Assembly: GCA_030157655.1 (NCBI GenBank)
Contig: JAOAUK010000032.1
Location: forward strand, 1-58,696
Direction of reading: 5' to 3'
Source: Polynucleobacter sp.
Lineage (GTDB): Bacteria > Pseudomonadota > Gammaproteobacteria > Burkholderiales > Burkholderiaceae
DNA: 58,696 bases
Below the pieces are notes generated by a model. The model saw only the letters and a list, made by a program, of their open reading frames with translations. It did not search any database and was not told the origin of the DNA. This document shows positions 13,720 through 24,226 of the stretch, one piece after another. Made by a program: the position numbers and the translations under genes. Position 1 is the first letter of the stretch. Every line of letters starts with the position of its first letter.

Positions 13720-14565
13720 CTATTGTTGTGACGAGTTAATGAACTGGCCAGATTCAAGCAATCTAGCCCAGCGAGGGATAACACGTAAAGCATTACTCGA
13801 ACAGATGGATTGTGTTTGAGTAATTAATGATGATCGAATTTCCGCTAAGACTGATGAGATTTGAGGTAACTCAGCAGGCTCATTACGGCGGCACTCCTGA
13901 TGCGCCAACCATGCAGGCGGAATATCTGGTGCATCAGTCTCCAATACTAAACTCTCAAACGGCAACTCTTTGGCTAAGCGCCTAATTTGAAGAGCCCTAG
14001 GAAATGTCATCGCACCACCAAAGCCCATCACAAAATTAAGCCTCATGAAGTGCTCAGCCTGCTGAAAACTGCCATTAAAAGCATGAGCAATACCACCGCA
14101 GACTTTTCTTGAACGCAATGCTTTTAAGATTGCATCTTGAGATCTTCTGACGTGAAGAATTACTGGCAAATCAAACTCTTCTGCCAAATCTAATTGTTCT
14201 TCAAAAAAGAATGCTTGATGATGCGCATCCAAATCAGGTAAAAAATAATCCAAGCCAATTTCGCCAATACCCACAAACCGTGGATCATCCATGGCGCTGA
14301 TAACTGACTGCCTTAAAGTAAGCAAATCAGATTCTTTGGCTTCTGGTGTATAGATAGGATGTATACCCAAGGTATAACAAGTTGCTGGCAGAGTTTGAGC
14401 AGCATGATGAGCTAAATGCTTCACCGACTGAAAGTCTCTAGCTCTAACGGCAGGTATTAATAGGCCTGAAACACCTGATTGAGCGGCTCGCTGAATGATT
14501 GCATCACGATCTGTAACAAATTCATCAGCATCTAGATGGCAATGAGTATCTAAACACAATGCCAT
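13720..14565 (-). CDS. tatD: TatD family metal-dependent hydrolase/DNase
   Basis: 281-residue TIM-barrel hydrolase of the TatD/YcfH family, linked to 3'-5' DNase and quality-control roles. Metal ligands are visible in DTHCHLD (residues 6-12), the GEIGLDYF segment (about 98-105), LHVRRS, and VLETDAPDIPP near residue 211. Its ATG directly abuts the lolD stop codon (no gap) and comEC follows 5 bases later, so the three are probably translated from one message. TatD/YcfH beside lolD or comEC is a recurrent arrangement. Which paralogue (TatD, YcfH or YjjV) it is cannot be resolved. Confidence 0.9.
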   Translation of the reverse strand: MALCLDTHCHLDADEFVTDRDAIIQRAAQSGVSGLLIPAVRARDFQSVKHLAHHAAQTLPATCYTLGIHPIYTPEAKESDLLTLRQSVISAMDDPRFVGIGEIGLDYFLPDLDAHHQAFFFEEQLDLAEEFDLPVILHVRRSQDAILKALRSRKVCGGIAHAFNGSFQQAEHFMRLNFVMGFGGAMTFPRALQIRRLAKELPFESLVLETDAPDIPPAWLAHQECRRNEPAELPQISSVLAEIRSSLITQTQSICSSNALRVIPRWARLLESGQFINSSQQ

Positions 14566-15243
14566 TTATGCAGCCTTTAGAACACCATGATCCAAGCGCA
14601 AAACACGATCACATCTTGCTGCTCGCAAAGGGTCATGGGTCACAATGACAAATGCAGTACCTTGATTTTGTGCCACATCTAACATTAAGCCAAATACTGC
14701 ATCAGCAGTTTCTGCATCTAAGTTACCTGTAGGTTCATCCGCCAAGACACAGCTTGGCTTAGTTACTAAAGCTCTTGCAACGGCGACTCTTTGACGTTCA
14801 CCACCAGATAGCGCAGCAGGTCGATGATCTATACGATGGCTTAAGCCTACTTTTGCAAGCATTTGCTCTGCTAAATCTCTAGCCACTTCAGCAGATACGC
14901 CACGAATACGCAATGGCATCGCCACATTATCAAGGGCACTAAATTCCGCCAAGAGATGATGGAACTGATAAATAAACCCTAAATGCTGATTACGCACATC
15001 ATTTAGTTGCGCGTCAGAAAGATATTTAAGTGACTTGCCGGCTAAGTAAACCTCACCTTGAGTCACATGATCCAAACCACCCAATAAATGCAACAGAGTA
15101 CTTTTGCCAGAACCCGATGCGCCAATAATGGCCAACTTCTCGCCAGGAGGAACTTCTAGATTCACATCAGTCAAAACCTGTACAGCGAGGTTACCTTCGC
15201 CATAAGTTTTAGAAATATTTTTAGCAAGCAAAGCCATGTTCAT
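14566..15243 (-). CDS. lolD: Lipoprotein-releasing ABC transporter ATPase LolD
   Basis: Cytoplasmic ATPase subunit of the LolCDE complex that extracts outer-membrane lipoproteins from the inner membrane. 225 residues with Walker [10 protein letters not shown] (41-49), ABC signature LSGGE (146-150), Walker B CVLADE (166-171) and the LDHV/H-loop region following. It lies 9 bases downstream of the permease lolC. Its TAA stop abuts the tatD ATG. Confidence 0.96.
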   Translation of the reverse strand: MNMALLAKNISKTYGEGNLAVQVLTDVNLEVPPGEKLAIIGASGSGKSTLLHLLGGLDHVTQGEVYLAGKSLKYLSDAQLNDVRNQHLGFIYQFHHLLAEFSALDNVAMPLRIRGVSAEVARDLAEQMLAKVGLSHRIDHRPAALSGGERQRVAVARALVTKPSCVLADEPTGNLDAETADAVFGLMLDVAQNQGTAFVIVTHDPLRAARCDRVLRLDHGVLKAA

Positions 15244-15252
15244 ATCAGCATC

Positions 15253-16524
15253 TCACTCATAACGTAGCGCTTGGGCTGGTTGAATCTTGGCAGCCCTCCA
15301 ACTTGGGTATAGCGTTGCCAAAAGAGAAAGGCCAAATGCCATCAATCCAACCGTCAACACATCGCCACTTCTTACGTCTGATGGCAAGCTGGAAATAAAG
15401 TAAATGTCTCTTGGTAAAAATTGAACTCTAAAGATAGCTTCAATGACAGGAACAATCACATCAATATTTAATGAAATCAATAAACCTAAAACAATCCCAC
15501 CGATTGTTCCTAACGCACCAATCATGAAACCTTGTGCGAAGAATATACGCTGAATCATCCCCGCACTCGCGCCCATGGTTCTTAAAATTGCAATGTCACC
15601 CTGTTTATCAGTCACCGTCATCACCAATGTTGAGACTAAGTTAAAGGCTGCTACAGCGATGATTAATGTCAGGATGATGAACATCATGCGCTTTTCAGTT
15701 TGTACAGCTGCAAACCAATTTTTATTCTGCCTAGTCCAATCTTTAACCCACAAGCCGGGTAGCTTTAATGAAAGCTCATCAGCTACCTTAGCAGCTACTT
15801 GCATGTCATCCAATTTAAGACGCAAGCCTGATGGGCCATCTAACCTTAATAAAGCTGCAGCATCTTTCCAGTGGACGACAGCCAAAGTGCTATCAAACTC
15901 ATAATGGCCACTGTCAATAATGCCAACCAACTTAAAAGCTCTCATCCGGGGAGTTACACCCGCCGGATTAATGTCGCCTTCTGGAACCATGATGGTGATT
16001 CGATCGCCTAGCTGAACACCTAAAATTCCAGCTAATTCAGCTCCTAAGGCCAAACCAAATTCACCAGCCTTTAATCCAGCAACCTTTCCCTGTATGAAAT
16101 GCTTAGGAATTTCAGATACATTACCTTCTAACTCAGGATCAATGCCACGCAATGCAACGCCGCGCATAACATCACCACGAGTAATTAGGGCCTGGGACAT
16201 AATCATTGGGGCAACCCCTTTGACATGCGGATTCTGCTGAACTTTGGCTATTAATGGCTGCCAATCACCTAGACCGGATGGTGAATGAACTTCAACATGA
16301 GATAAAACAGATAGCATGCGATCACGCACCTCTTTCTGAAATCCATTCATGACCGATAAAACCACAATTAAAGCTGCCACACCCAAAGCTATACCTAACA
16401 TTGATACAGATGAGATGAATGACAAAAAGCCATCTTTCGAGCCGGTTTCCTTATTTTTTCCGGCTTTTCTCCTAGCGCTTGTATAGCGCCATGCAATTTC
16501 TAGTTCTATTGGCCAAATGCTCAT
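15253..16524 (-). CDS. lolC: Lipoprotein-releasing ABC transporter permease (LolC/LolE family)
   Basis: Inner-membrane permease of the Lol system, 423 residues from the chosen start. It has one N-terminal membrane span (about 42-66, SSVSMLGIALGVAALIVVLSV), a large periplasmic MacB-like domain, and three C-terminal spans (about 270-410) ending in the conserved YPSWRAAKIQPAQALRYE. Only one permease gene is present, as in bacteria that use a LolF-like homodimer, though a second could lie elsewhere. The frame is open to a GTG at 16569 that would overlap the opposite-strand gene's leader. The ATG at 16524 starts at the family's usual SIWPIELEIAWRY position but has no obvious Shine-Dalgarno, so the start remains uncertain. 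Confidence 0.92.
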   Translation of the reverse strand: MSIWPIELEIAWRYTSARRKAGKNKETGSKDGFLSFISSVSMLGIALGVAALIVVLSVMNGFQKEVRDRMLSVLSHVEVHSPSGLGDWQPLIAKVQQNPHVKGVAPMIMSQALITRGDVMRGVALRGIDPELEGNVSEIPKHFIQGKVAGLKAGEFGLALGAELAGILGVQLGDRITIMVPEGDINPAGVTPRMRAFKLVGIIDSGHYEFDSTLAVVHWKDAAALLRLDGPSGLRLKLDDMQVAAKVADELSLKLPGLWVKDWTRQNKNWFAAVQTEKRMMFIILTLIIAVAAFNLVSTLVMTVTDKQGDIAILRTMGASAGMIQRIFFAQGFMIGALGTIGGIVLGLLISLNIDVIVPVIEAIFRVQFLPRDIYFISSLPSDVRSGDVLTVGLMAFGLSLLATLYPSWRAAKIQPAQALRYE

Positions 16525-16583
16525 ATCAAGGAGTTTAGCTTGGTCTTGGACAGAAGGCCTAATTGCCACCTAAAATCAAGGTT

Positions 16584-17495
16584 ATGAAATATACGATTGC
16601 ACTCATAGACGACCAAAACCACGAATCCCTGGATAGAGGTCTTGCTTATGAAAAATTCTTATTGGGCCCTAATAATGCTAGCGCCCCTCTGGAATTGCAA
16701 TCCTATGGCATCCAGATTACTGAAAGCTCTCCTATTGCTCGCATTGAACCTGTACATATTCATGCCGCAAGAGATCACTTAGTTCTAACCAGCACTGAAA
16801 TTCTTGACCTTCGACAAGATGAGGCAGATGCTCTATTTGACTCAGTCAAAGATATCTTTGCGGAAATGGCAACAGCTACTTATCGCCCGAGAACCAACCG
16901 GTGGTTTATAGAAACACCCTCACTTCAATCACTATCAACTGTTAGCACTGAACAAGCCCAAGGTCGCAATATCGATCATTGGATGCCTTTAGATACGACT
17001 ACAGCAGGCATTGCCCGCCAATGGCGCAAATGGCAAAACGATATACAAATGATTTGGTTTAATCATCCGGTAAATGAGGCAAGAGAATCTGAAGGAATGC
17101 TCCCAATTAATTCCATTTGGATCAGTGGCATTGGCTCACTATCTGTAATTAAGCCTAGCCAGCCATTAGAAGAGGCCAAGTTGCTGCATAGTCCTGATTC
17201 ATGTTTGAGCATCCTTGCACGATACCTCAATAAGCAACACGTCTCGTCCCTGACTAATAATGATTTACTGAACACTATATCGCTTCTATCCTTAAACGAC
17301 CCAAGCGCTAACGAACTTTGGACAAGTGCTGGCGATGCATTAATCAACGGTCAACTTCAAGAAATTGTTCTGATTGATTTCCCCGAGGGGCAAGAGAGAA
17401 CCCGCCATATTTCAATTGATCAATTTCCTCGCAAAGGCTTTGGCCCTTGGAAAAAATCAATCACCCCATCACTTCAAGATATCCTTCGCTCATGA
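16584..17495 (+). CDS. Phosphoglycerate mutase-like / RpfE-type conserved protein
   Basis: 303-residue soluble protein of a family that in Burkholderiales commonly sits just before recJ and is annotated variously as phosphoglycerate mutase or 'regulatory protein, RpfE type'. The recognisable feature is the segment MLPINSIWISGIGSL (about residue 170), resembling the 'PvNSlWfwGgG' block of that family. I see no complete set of phosphoglycerate mutase metal ligands, so no reaction is asserted. The start is the ATG at 16584 rather than 16563, which would extend into the divergent lolC leader. Its stop overlaps the recJ start (ATGA, 17492-17495), so the two are translationally coupled. Confidence 0.6.
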   Translation: MKYTIALIDDQNHESLDRGLAYEKFLLGPNNASAPLELQSYGIQITESSPIARIEPVHIHAARDHLVLTSTEILDLRQDEADALFDSVKDIFAEMATATYRPRTNRWFIETPSLQSLSTVSTEQAQGRNIDHWMPLDTTTAGIARQWRKWQNDIQMIWFNHPVNEARESEGMLPINSIWISGIGSLSVIKPSQPLEEAKLLHSPDSCLSILARYLNKQHVSSLTNNDLLNTISLLSLNDPSANELWTSAGDALINGQLQEIVLIDFPEGQERTRHISIDQFPRKGFGPWKKSITPSLQDILRS

Positions 17496-19237
17496 CCATT
17501 CAATTTGTTGAGCGCGCTTATTCAAACAAGAATGCCACTTATCTCGAACAAAGTGGCGTTCATCCGGTGCTATCAAAACTATTTGCAGCTCGTGGCATTG
17601 AGAAGCCAGAAGAGCTAGCTTTAGAACTAAAACAGTTAATTCCTCCTGCTCAACTTAAGAATTGCGAAGCTGCCGCAGAGTACTTAGCCAACGCTATTGA
17701 AAGCAGAAAAAAATTATTAATTGTTGCTGACTATGACTGCGATGGTGCAACGGCATGCGCTGTTGGCATGAGAGGCATGCGAGCTTTGGGCAATCCTTGG
17801 AATATTCAAATAGATTACTTTGTACCTAATCGCTTTACTTTAGGTTATGGGCTAACGCCAGAAGTTGTTGAACTAGTGGCGGCACTGCCTAGTAAACCAG
17901 ATATCCTCATTACCGTAGACAATGGTATTGCAAGCCTTGCTGGCGTTGAAAAAGCCAATGAATTAGGCATAGAGGTGTTGGTTACAGACCATCACTTACC
18001 AGCTGACCAATTACCACCTGCTGCATGGATTGTTAATCCAAATCAACCTCATTGCAGTTTTCCAAGTAAAGCCCTTGCAGGTGTAGGTGTGATGTTTTAT
18101 TTGCTCATTGCCCTACGCGCAGAGCTTCGCAAAAGAGGTGCTTTTTCAGCTGAAACTCAACCTCGACTAGAGAACCTACTTGACTTGGTGGCTCTTGGCA
18201 CAGTGGCAGATGTTGCATCACTAGATAGAAATAATAGAGTCTTGGTATCAAACGGCATTAAACGCATTAAGAGCGGTCAAATGCAAGCAGGTATTAGAGC
18301 CCTATACATTGCAGCAGGTAAAGACCCGTCAAAATCAAGCACCTTTGACCTTGGATTTACGCTAGGACCAAGACTTAATGCGGCAGGCAGACTGGCGGAT
18401 ATGTCTTTAGGTATTCAATGCCTTCTATCGGACTCTCATGAAGATGCCCTTCGCCTAGCTCATGAGCTAGACCGTATGAATCGCGAACGTCGCACCATTG
18501 AAGCAGGAATGCAAGAAACTGCTCTAGCTAGCCTTATTGATATCGAAGTAGGTGAACAAGCCACACTATGTCTAGCCAATGAATCATGGCACCAAGGTGT
18601 TATTGGCATTGTTGCATCTAGACTAAAAGAAAAGTTTCACCGCCCCACTCTCATCTTTGCACCAGGTGAAGAAGCTGGTGAACCAGTACTCAAAGGTTCC
18701 GGTCGATCAATCACTGGCTTTCACTTACGTGATGCGCTAGATTTGGTTTCAAAAAAACATCCCGATCTCATACTAAAGTTTGGCGGTCACGCAATGGCTG
18801 CAGGACTAACAATTCATCAGGCATCCTTTGAGACATTCAGGGCATGCTTTGAAGAAATTGCCCAAAGCCTGATGACCCCTGAGACCTTGCAACGACAATT
18901 GGCACACGATGGCACTTTAAATCCAGAGTACATAGAACCTGAATTAGGCGCCTTATTAGCAGCCGAAGTTTGGGGTCAGGGATTCCCTGCGCCGGTATTT
19001 GTGGGTGAATTTGAAGTTTTAAGTCAAACCCTAATACAGGACAAACACCTAAAACTTCAACTTAAAGCAATTAAATCTAATGGTTCAAGCCATCCTAAAA
19101 CACTTAATGGCATCTGGTTTTCAAGGAATTTACCCCTTCCGAACCCTGCCAGACTGGCTTACAGACTAGTTACCGACCATTATCAAGGCGTCGCTAGAGC
19201 GCAATTACACATAGAGGCTCTTGATGAACCTTTATAA
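17492..19237 (+). CDS. recJ: Single-stranded-DNA-specific 5'-3' exonuclease RecJ
   Basis: Exonuclease degrading 5'-ended single strands in RecFOR recombination and mismatch/base excision repair. From the ATG at 17492 the protein has 581 residues, with DHH-family motifs DYDCDG (80-85), TVDNGIA (141-147), DHH (166-168), GTVADVASL, LGPRLNAAGR and, in DHHA1, KFGGHAMAAGL (about 430). The frame is open further upstream but the ATG overlapping the previous stop (ATGA) matches the RecJ N-terminus. prfB follows after 9 bases, the same recJ-prfB-lysS order as in enterobacteria. Confidence 0.96.
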   Translation: MTIQFVERAYSNKNATYLEQSGVHPVLSKLFAARGIEKPEELALELKQLIPPAQLKNCEAAAEYLANAIESRKKLLIVADYDCDGATACAVGMRGMRALGNPWNIQIDYFVPNRFTLGYGLTPEVVELVAALPSKPDILITVDNGIASLAGVEKANELGIEVLVTDHHLPADQLPPAAWIVNPNQPHCSFPSKALAGVGVMFYLLIALRAELRKRGAFSAETQPRLENLLDLVALGTVADVASLDRNNRVLVSNGIKRIKSGQMQAGIRALYIAAGKDPSKSSTFDLGFTLGPRLNAAGRLADMSLGIQCLLSDSHEDALRLAHELDRMNRERRTIEAGMQETALASLIDIEVGEQATLCLANESWHQGVIGIVASRLKEKFHRPTLIFAPGEEAGEPVLKGSGRSITGFHLRDALDLVSKKHPDLILKFGGHAMAAGLTIHQASFETFRACFEEIAQSLMTPETLQRQLAHDGTLNPEYIEPELGALLAAEVWGQGFPAPVFVGEFEVLSQTLIQDKHLKLQLKAIKSNGSSHPKTLNGIWFSRNLPLPNPARLAYRLVTDHYQGVARAQLHIEALDEPL

Positions 19238-19246
19238 TCGCGCACC

Positions 19247-20351
19247 ATGGAAGCCGAACAACTAAATCTCATTAGCAATACCCTAGAAGACCTCCGTACT
19301 CGTACGATTGAACTTCGGAGGTATCTTTGACGTCGATAACAAAGCAGAACGCTTAGTCGAGGTCAACCAAACCCTAGAAGATCCCAAAATTTGGGACGAT
19401 CCCAAGCAAGCTCAAGCACTTGGGAAAGAGAAAAAGCTACTAGATGGCGTAGTAGGAACAATTAATTTCCTAACCGACAACATCACAGCTAGCCAAGAGC
19501 TCATGGAAATGGCCAAAGAAGAAAGCGACTTTGACACCATCAGCTCCATTGAGTCAGATACTGCCAACATGCGCAAACAAGTCGAAGACCTAGAGTTTCG
19601 ACGCATGTTTAGCAACCCAATGGATCCAAGCTCTTGCTTTATTGATATTCAATCTGGTGCTGGCGGCACTGAAGCCTGTGATTGGGCCAGTATGTTGTTA
19701 CGTCAATATATTCGCTATTGCGAGCGCAAGGGTTTTAAAGCCGAGGTGCTTGAAGTATCAGATGGCGATGTGGCTGGCATTAAAAGTGCCACAATTAAAG
19801 TTGATGGTGAATATGCATACGGTCACTTAAGAACAGAGACTGGCGTTCATCGTTTAGTGCGTAAATCACCTTTTGACTCAGCCAATGGTCGCCATACATC
19901 TTTCACCAGCGTGTTTGTTTACCCAGAGGTAGATGATTCAATTGAAATTGACATCAACCCTGCCGATATTCGAACAGATACTTACCGCGCTTCTGGTGCA
20001 GGTGGTCAGCACATTAACAAAACTGACTCTGCAGTTCGTTTAACACACATACCGACTGGTATTGTTGTTCAGTGCCAAAATGACCGAAGCCAACACAAGA
20101 ACAGAGCTGAAGCGATGTCGATGTTGAAATCACGCTTGTACGAACATGAGCTTCGTAAACGCCAGGCTGAACAAGACAAACTAGAAGCCACTAAGAGCGA
20201 TGTGGGCTGGGGACATCAAATTAGATCTTATGTACTAGATCAAAGCCGCATTAAAGACCTACGTACCAGCGTAGAAATATCTAATACTCAAAAAGTGTTG
20301 GATGGTGACCTAGATGCATTCATTGAAGCCAGCTTAAAGCAAGGCGTTTAA
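19247..20351 (+). CDS. prfB: Peptide chain release factor 2 with programmed +1 frameshift
   Basis: Release factor recognising UAA and UGA. Frame zero begins at ATG 19247 ([16 protein letters not shown]...) and runs 27 codons to an in-frame TGA at 19328-19330. A +1 slip on CTT continues as DVDNKAERL to the TAA at 20349-20351, giving 367 residues. The site is the classic arrangement: a Shine-Dalgarno-like GGAGG three bases before CTT TGA C. The anticodon-mimic SPF (residues 207-209) and the catalytic GGQ (252-254) are intact. Frameshifting lets RF2 level control its own synthesis. Automatic callers would truncate the gene to the downstream frame only. Confidence 0.96.
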
Positions 20352-20385
20352 CCTATTACCAATATTCATTTCCATCGGAAAGATC

Positions 20386-21915
20386 ATGAGCCAAGAACAA
20401 CAAAGTCCTATCGTTGATGAAAATCACATCATTGCTGAACGTAGAGAAAAGTTAGCTAATCTACGTAAAAATGGCGTGGCCTTCCCTAACGATTTTGTGC
20501 CAACTCATCATGCCAATGATTTGCATGCTCACTATGGTGAATTAAGCAAAGAACACTTGGCTGAAAAAAATATCACTGTTAAAGTTGCCGGCCGCATGAT
20601 GCTCAAGCGCGTGATGGGTAAGGCGAGCTTTGCAACAGTCCAAGATCGCACAGGCCAAATACAGTTTTACATCAATGATGCTGATGCCAGCGCTGATGCT
20701 CACAATGCTTTTAAGCACTGGGACATGGGTGACTTTATTGCTGCCGAAGGTGTTGTGTTTAAAACGAATAAAGGTGAGCTATCAATCCTTGTAAAAGATT
20801 TACGTTTACTATCAAAATCTTTGCGCCCACTACCAGACAAGTTCCACGGCCTATCCGACCAAGAACTTAAGTATCGTCAACGCTATGTTGATTTAATTGT
20901 TTCACCAGAAACACGTCAAACATTTATTGCCCGTAGCAAAGCAATGGCCTCAATTCGCCATCACATGCAAGATGCAGGCTTCATGGAAGTTGAAACACCA
21001 ATGCTCCACCCTATCCCAGGTGGCGCAGCAGCTAAACCATTTATTACCCATCACAATGCGTTAGATATGCAAATGTTCTTGCGTATCGCACCAGAGCTTT
21101 ACCTAAAACGTCTAGTGGTCGGTGGCTTTGAACGTGTTTTTGAAGTCAACCGAAACTTCCGTAACGAAGGTGTGAGCCCAAGACATAACCCTGAGTTCAC
21201 CATGATGGAGTTCTATGCAGCTTATACAGACTACAAATGGTTAATGACCTTCACGGAAGAACTCATTCGCGCCGCTGCCATTGATGCGCAAGGTACTGCA
21301 GTGCTGACATATCAAGGCAAAGCACTTGACTTATCTAAGCCATTCCAACGCTTAACTATTGCAGAGGCTATTCTTAAGTACGCCCCATTATCTAAAAAAG
21401 AATACACAGCCGCACAATTAGAAGATAAAGAATTTATCCGCACAGAACTCAAAAAAGCTGGCGAGGATATCAATGGTCCAACGCTAAAAAATGCTGGCCT
21501 AGGTGCTCTTCAATTATCACTATTTGAAGCAACTGCAGAAGAGCATCTTTGGGAGCCAACTTACATCATCGATTACCCAATCGAAGTAAGTCCGCTAGCA
21601 AGAGAATCAGATACTCGCCCTGGTATTACAGAGCGCTTTGAGTTATTCATCACTGGTCGAGAAATCGCCAACGGCTTCTCAGAGCTAAATGATGCTGAAG
21701 ATCAAGCCGAACGTTTCCGTAAACAGGTAGAACAAAAAGAAGCTGGTGACGAAGAAGCTATGTACTTTGACGCCGACTTTATTCGTGCCCTTGAATACGG
21801 TATGCCTCCAACTGGCGGCTGCGGTATTGGTATTGATCGCTTGATGATGTTAATTACTGACTCACCGAATATTAGGGACGTGATTCTTTTCCCTCACATG
21901 AGAAAAGAAGATTAA
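20386..21915 (+). CDS. lysS: Lysine--tRNA ligase, class II
   Basis: Cytoplasmic class II synthetase charging tRNA-Lys. The 509 residues have an N-terminal OB-fold anticodon-binding domain (about 65-150, [19 protein letters not shown]) and a catalytic core with motif 2 ([20 protein letters not shown]) and motif 3 ([13 protein letters not shown] near 480). It lies 34 bases after prfB on the same strand and ends just before a strong bidirectional terminator. Confidence 0.98.
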   Translation: MSQEQQSPIVDENHIIAERREKLANLRKNGVAFPNDFVPTHHANDLHAHYGELSKEHLAEKNITVKVAGRMMLKRVMGKASFATVQDRTGQIQFYINDADASADAHNAFKHWDMGDFIAAEGVVFKTNKGELSILVKDLRLLSKSLRPLPDKFHGLSDQELKYRQRYVDLIVSPETRQTFIARSKAMASIRHHMQDAGFMEVETPMLHPIPGGAAAKPFITHHNALDMQMFLRIAPELYLKRLVVGGFERVFEVNRNFRNEGVSPRHNPEFTMMEFYAAYTDYKWLMTFTEELIRAAAIDAQGTAVLTYQGKALDLSKPFQRLTIAEAILKYAPLSKKEYTAAQLEDKEFIRTELKKAGEDINGPTLKNAGLGALQLSLFEATAEEHLWEPTYIIDYPIEVSPLARESDTRPGITERFELFITGREIANGFSELNDAEDQAERFRKQVEQKEAGDEEAMYFDADFIRALEYGMPPTGGCGIGIDRLMMLITDSPNIRDVILFPHMRKED

Positions 21916-21940
21916 TTCAACAGTCATTAGTCTTACACAT

Positions 21941-21976
21941 CAATAAAAAAGGGACCATCAGGTCCCTTTTTTATTG
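21941..21976. terminator. Bidirectional intrinsic terminator between lysS and fdx
   Basis: Perfect 16-bp inverted repeat: arm 21941-21956 (CAATAAAAAAGGGACC), loop ATCA, arm 21961-21976. The GGGACC/GGTCCC core is flanked by A6 on one side and T6 on the other, so it can stop RNA polymerase from both directions. It sits between the convergent lysS and fdx genes. Confidence 0.9.
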
Positions 21977-21991
21977 ATGAAGCATCAAACA

Positions 21992-22330
21992 TTAGTGATT
22001 CTCTTTAGCATGGTTGATTGAGTATTTAGGTATTTCAATCACCAAATCTTTTTGCGCAATAATTGCTTGGCAAGATAATCTAGATTGCGGGCATAAGCCC
22101 CAAGCGCGGTCTAATAAATCATCTTCCGCTTCATCGGACTCATTCAAGCTAGCACCACCCTCACGCACAATCACGTGGCAAGTCGTACACGCACAAGACA
22201 TTTCGCACGCATGCTCAATCTCAATATCATTTTCTATAAGAGCTTCGCAAATACTAGTGCCTGCAGGAGCTTCGATAACTGCGCCATCAGGACAATATTC
22301 AGCATGTGGAAGAACAACAATTTGAGGCAT
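21992..22330 (-). CDS. fdx: ISC-type [2Fe-2S] ferredoxin
   Basis: Electron donor for iron-sulfur cluster assembly. 112 residues; cluster ligands are C42, C48, C51 and C87, at the same positions as in E. coli Fdx, within EHACEMSCACTTCHVIVREGG and LCPQSRLSC. Last gene of the isc operon, 12 bases after hscA. No iscX follows; a terminator comes next. Confidence 0.96.
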   Translation of the reverse strand: MPQIVVLPHAEYCPDGAVIEAPAGTSICEALIENDIEIEHACEMSCACTTCHVIVREGGASLNESDEAEDDLLDRAWGLCPQSRLSCQAIIAQKDLVIEIPKYSINHAKENH

Positions 22331-22342
22331 TTTTATTTCCTA

Positions 22343-24208
22343 TTAAATTTCTTCAATTTTTTTACCAGAAAGCGCTTTTTTAATGCTCTCATTCATTCTG
22401 CGAGCGGCAAACTCATCTGTCGCCTTAGATAAAGACTCAACAGAACGTCTAAGGACTTGCGTATCCTTAGCGGTCTCAGTAAGGTCTTTCAGCGCAATTA
22501 ATTTACGCTGAATAACATCCAATTCATCTTCATCTAATAAATGCTTATCCTCTGCCAAAGCAGCCTCAACAGCTTCTACTAAGCGTTTGGCATCTACAAG
22601 CTCTTCGCGCAAGGCTCTTGCCTGCACATCATCTGCAGCATGGCTAAAACTATCTTGCAACATGGAAGTGATATCACCATCAGATAAGCCATAAGATGGC
22701 TTAACGTTGATATTGGCTTCAACACCAGATTGCTGCTCTCTAGCTGTCACAGATAGCAAACCATCAGCGTCCACTTGATAGGTCACACGAATGCGCGCAG
22801 CACCAGCTGCCATTGGAGGAATACCTCTTAACTCAAATCTTGCCAATGAACGGCAGTGATCAACAATTTCGCGCTCACCTTGCAAAACATGCACGGCAAG
22901 AGCTGTTTGACCATCCCTAAATGTTGTGAAATCTTGCGCTCTAGCCACAGGAATAGGCGTGTTACGCGGGATTATTTTCTCGACCAAGCCACCCATGGTC
23001 TCAACGCCCAAGGACAAAGGAATCACATCAAGCAGTAACCACTCATCCCCCTTTTGTTGATTCCCTGCCAACAAATCAGCTTGCATGGCTGCACCAATCG
23101 CAACCACCTGATCTGGATCTAAATTTGTTAATGGTGTTTGACCAAACAACTCGCCTACGGATCTTTGCACATGCGGCATGCGCGTAGCACCACCCACCAT
23201 CACAACACCCTTAACATCCTCAACACTTAGGCTTGCATCCCTGAGCGCTTTTTTAGCGGCCATCAAAGTTTTATTAACCAAATGCTGAGTCAACTCAAAG
23301 AATTGAGCCTGACTAATGCCTACGTTAACAACCACCCCATCACTTAATGTGACGTGCACGCGAGCCAAAGGATTTTTACTCAATTGCTCTTTAACGTCTT
23401 TTGATGCAGTTAATAGTAAGCGAGTATCTTTATCTGAAAGTAACTGTAACTTTGCCTGCTCCAACACCCAGCAATACAAACGATGATCAAAATCATCACC
23501 ACCTAAAGCAGAGTCACCACCTGTTGATAAAACTTCAAAAACGCCTTTGCTTAAGCGCAATATTGAAATATCAAATGTGCCACCACCCAAGTCATAAACA
23601 GCGTAAAGACCCTCAGATGCGTTATCCAAACCGTAGGCAATCGCTGCAGCAGTTGGCTCATTCAATAAACGCAGAACTTCAATTCCAGCTAACTTAGCAG
23701 CATCTTTAGTTGCTTGACGTTGAGCATCATCAAAATAGGCTGGTACTGTAATAACAGCACCAACAATTTCGTCATTGAATGAGTCTTCAGCTCTTTGTCG
23801 CAATCTAGCAAGAATCTCTGCAGAAACTTCAACAGGACTTTTATCCCCTGAAATTGTTTTTAATTTCAACATACCAGGAGCATCAACAAACTCATAAGGC
23901 ATCGATTCGGCATGAGCAACATCTTTTAAGCCACGACCCATGAACCGCTTTACAGAAATAATCGTATTTTTAGGGTCGCCATTAGCGTTTTGTAATGCTT
24001 GATAGCCAGCTTGCGTAGCTCCACCCGGCAGATATCTAACAACAGATGGCAATAGCTTTCTACCCTGGTCGTCTGCCAACACCTCTGGCAAGGCATTCTT
24101 CATGGCAGCCACCAATGAATTAGTTGTACCTAAATCAATCCCTACAGCAATACGACGCTGGTGTGGAGCAAGTGATTGGCCGGGTTCGGCGATTTGTAAT
24201 AAGGCCAT
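22343..24208 (-). CDS. hscA: Fe-S assembly Hsp70 chaperone HscA
   Basis: Specialised Hsp70 that, with HscB, promotes transfer of clusters from IscU (LPPVK recognition). The 621 residues contain the nucleotide-binding domain with [14 protein letters not shown] near residue 22, [33 protein letters not shown] and [14 protein letters not shown], followed by a substrate-binding beta domain (about 390-510) and helical lid. It is 18 bases after hscB. Confidence 0.96.
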   Translation of the reverse strand: MALLQIAEPGQSLAPHQRRIAVGIDLGTTNSLVAAMKNALPEVLADDQGRKLLPSVVRYLPGGATQAGYQALQNANGDPKNTIISVKRFMGRGLKDVAHAESMPYEFVDAPGMLKLKTISGDKSPVEVSAEILARLRQRAEDSFNDEIVGAVITVPAYFDDAQRQATKDAAKLAGIEVLRLLNEPTAAAIAYGLDNASEGLYAVYDLGGGTFDISILRLSKGVFEVLSTGGDSALGGDDFDHRLYCWVLEQAKLQLLSDKDTRLLLTASKDVKEQLSKNPLARVHVTLSDGVVVNVGISQAQFFELTQHLVNKTLMAAKKALRDASLSVEDVKGVVMVGGATRMPHVQRSVGELFGQTPLTNLDPDQVVAIGAAMQADLLAGNQQKGDEWLLLDVIPLSLGVETMGGLVEKIIPRNTPIPVARAQDFTTFRDGQTALAVHVLQGEREIVDHCRSLARFELRGIPPMAAGAARIRVTYQVDADGLLSVTAREQQSGVEANINVKPSYGLSDGDITSMLQDSFSHAADDVQARALREELVDAKRLVEAVEAALAEDKHLLDEDELDVIQRKLIALKDLTETAKDTQVLRRSVESLSKATDEFAARRMNESIKKALSGKKIEEI

Positions 24209-24226
24209 AAATGTTTTAACTAATCG

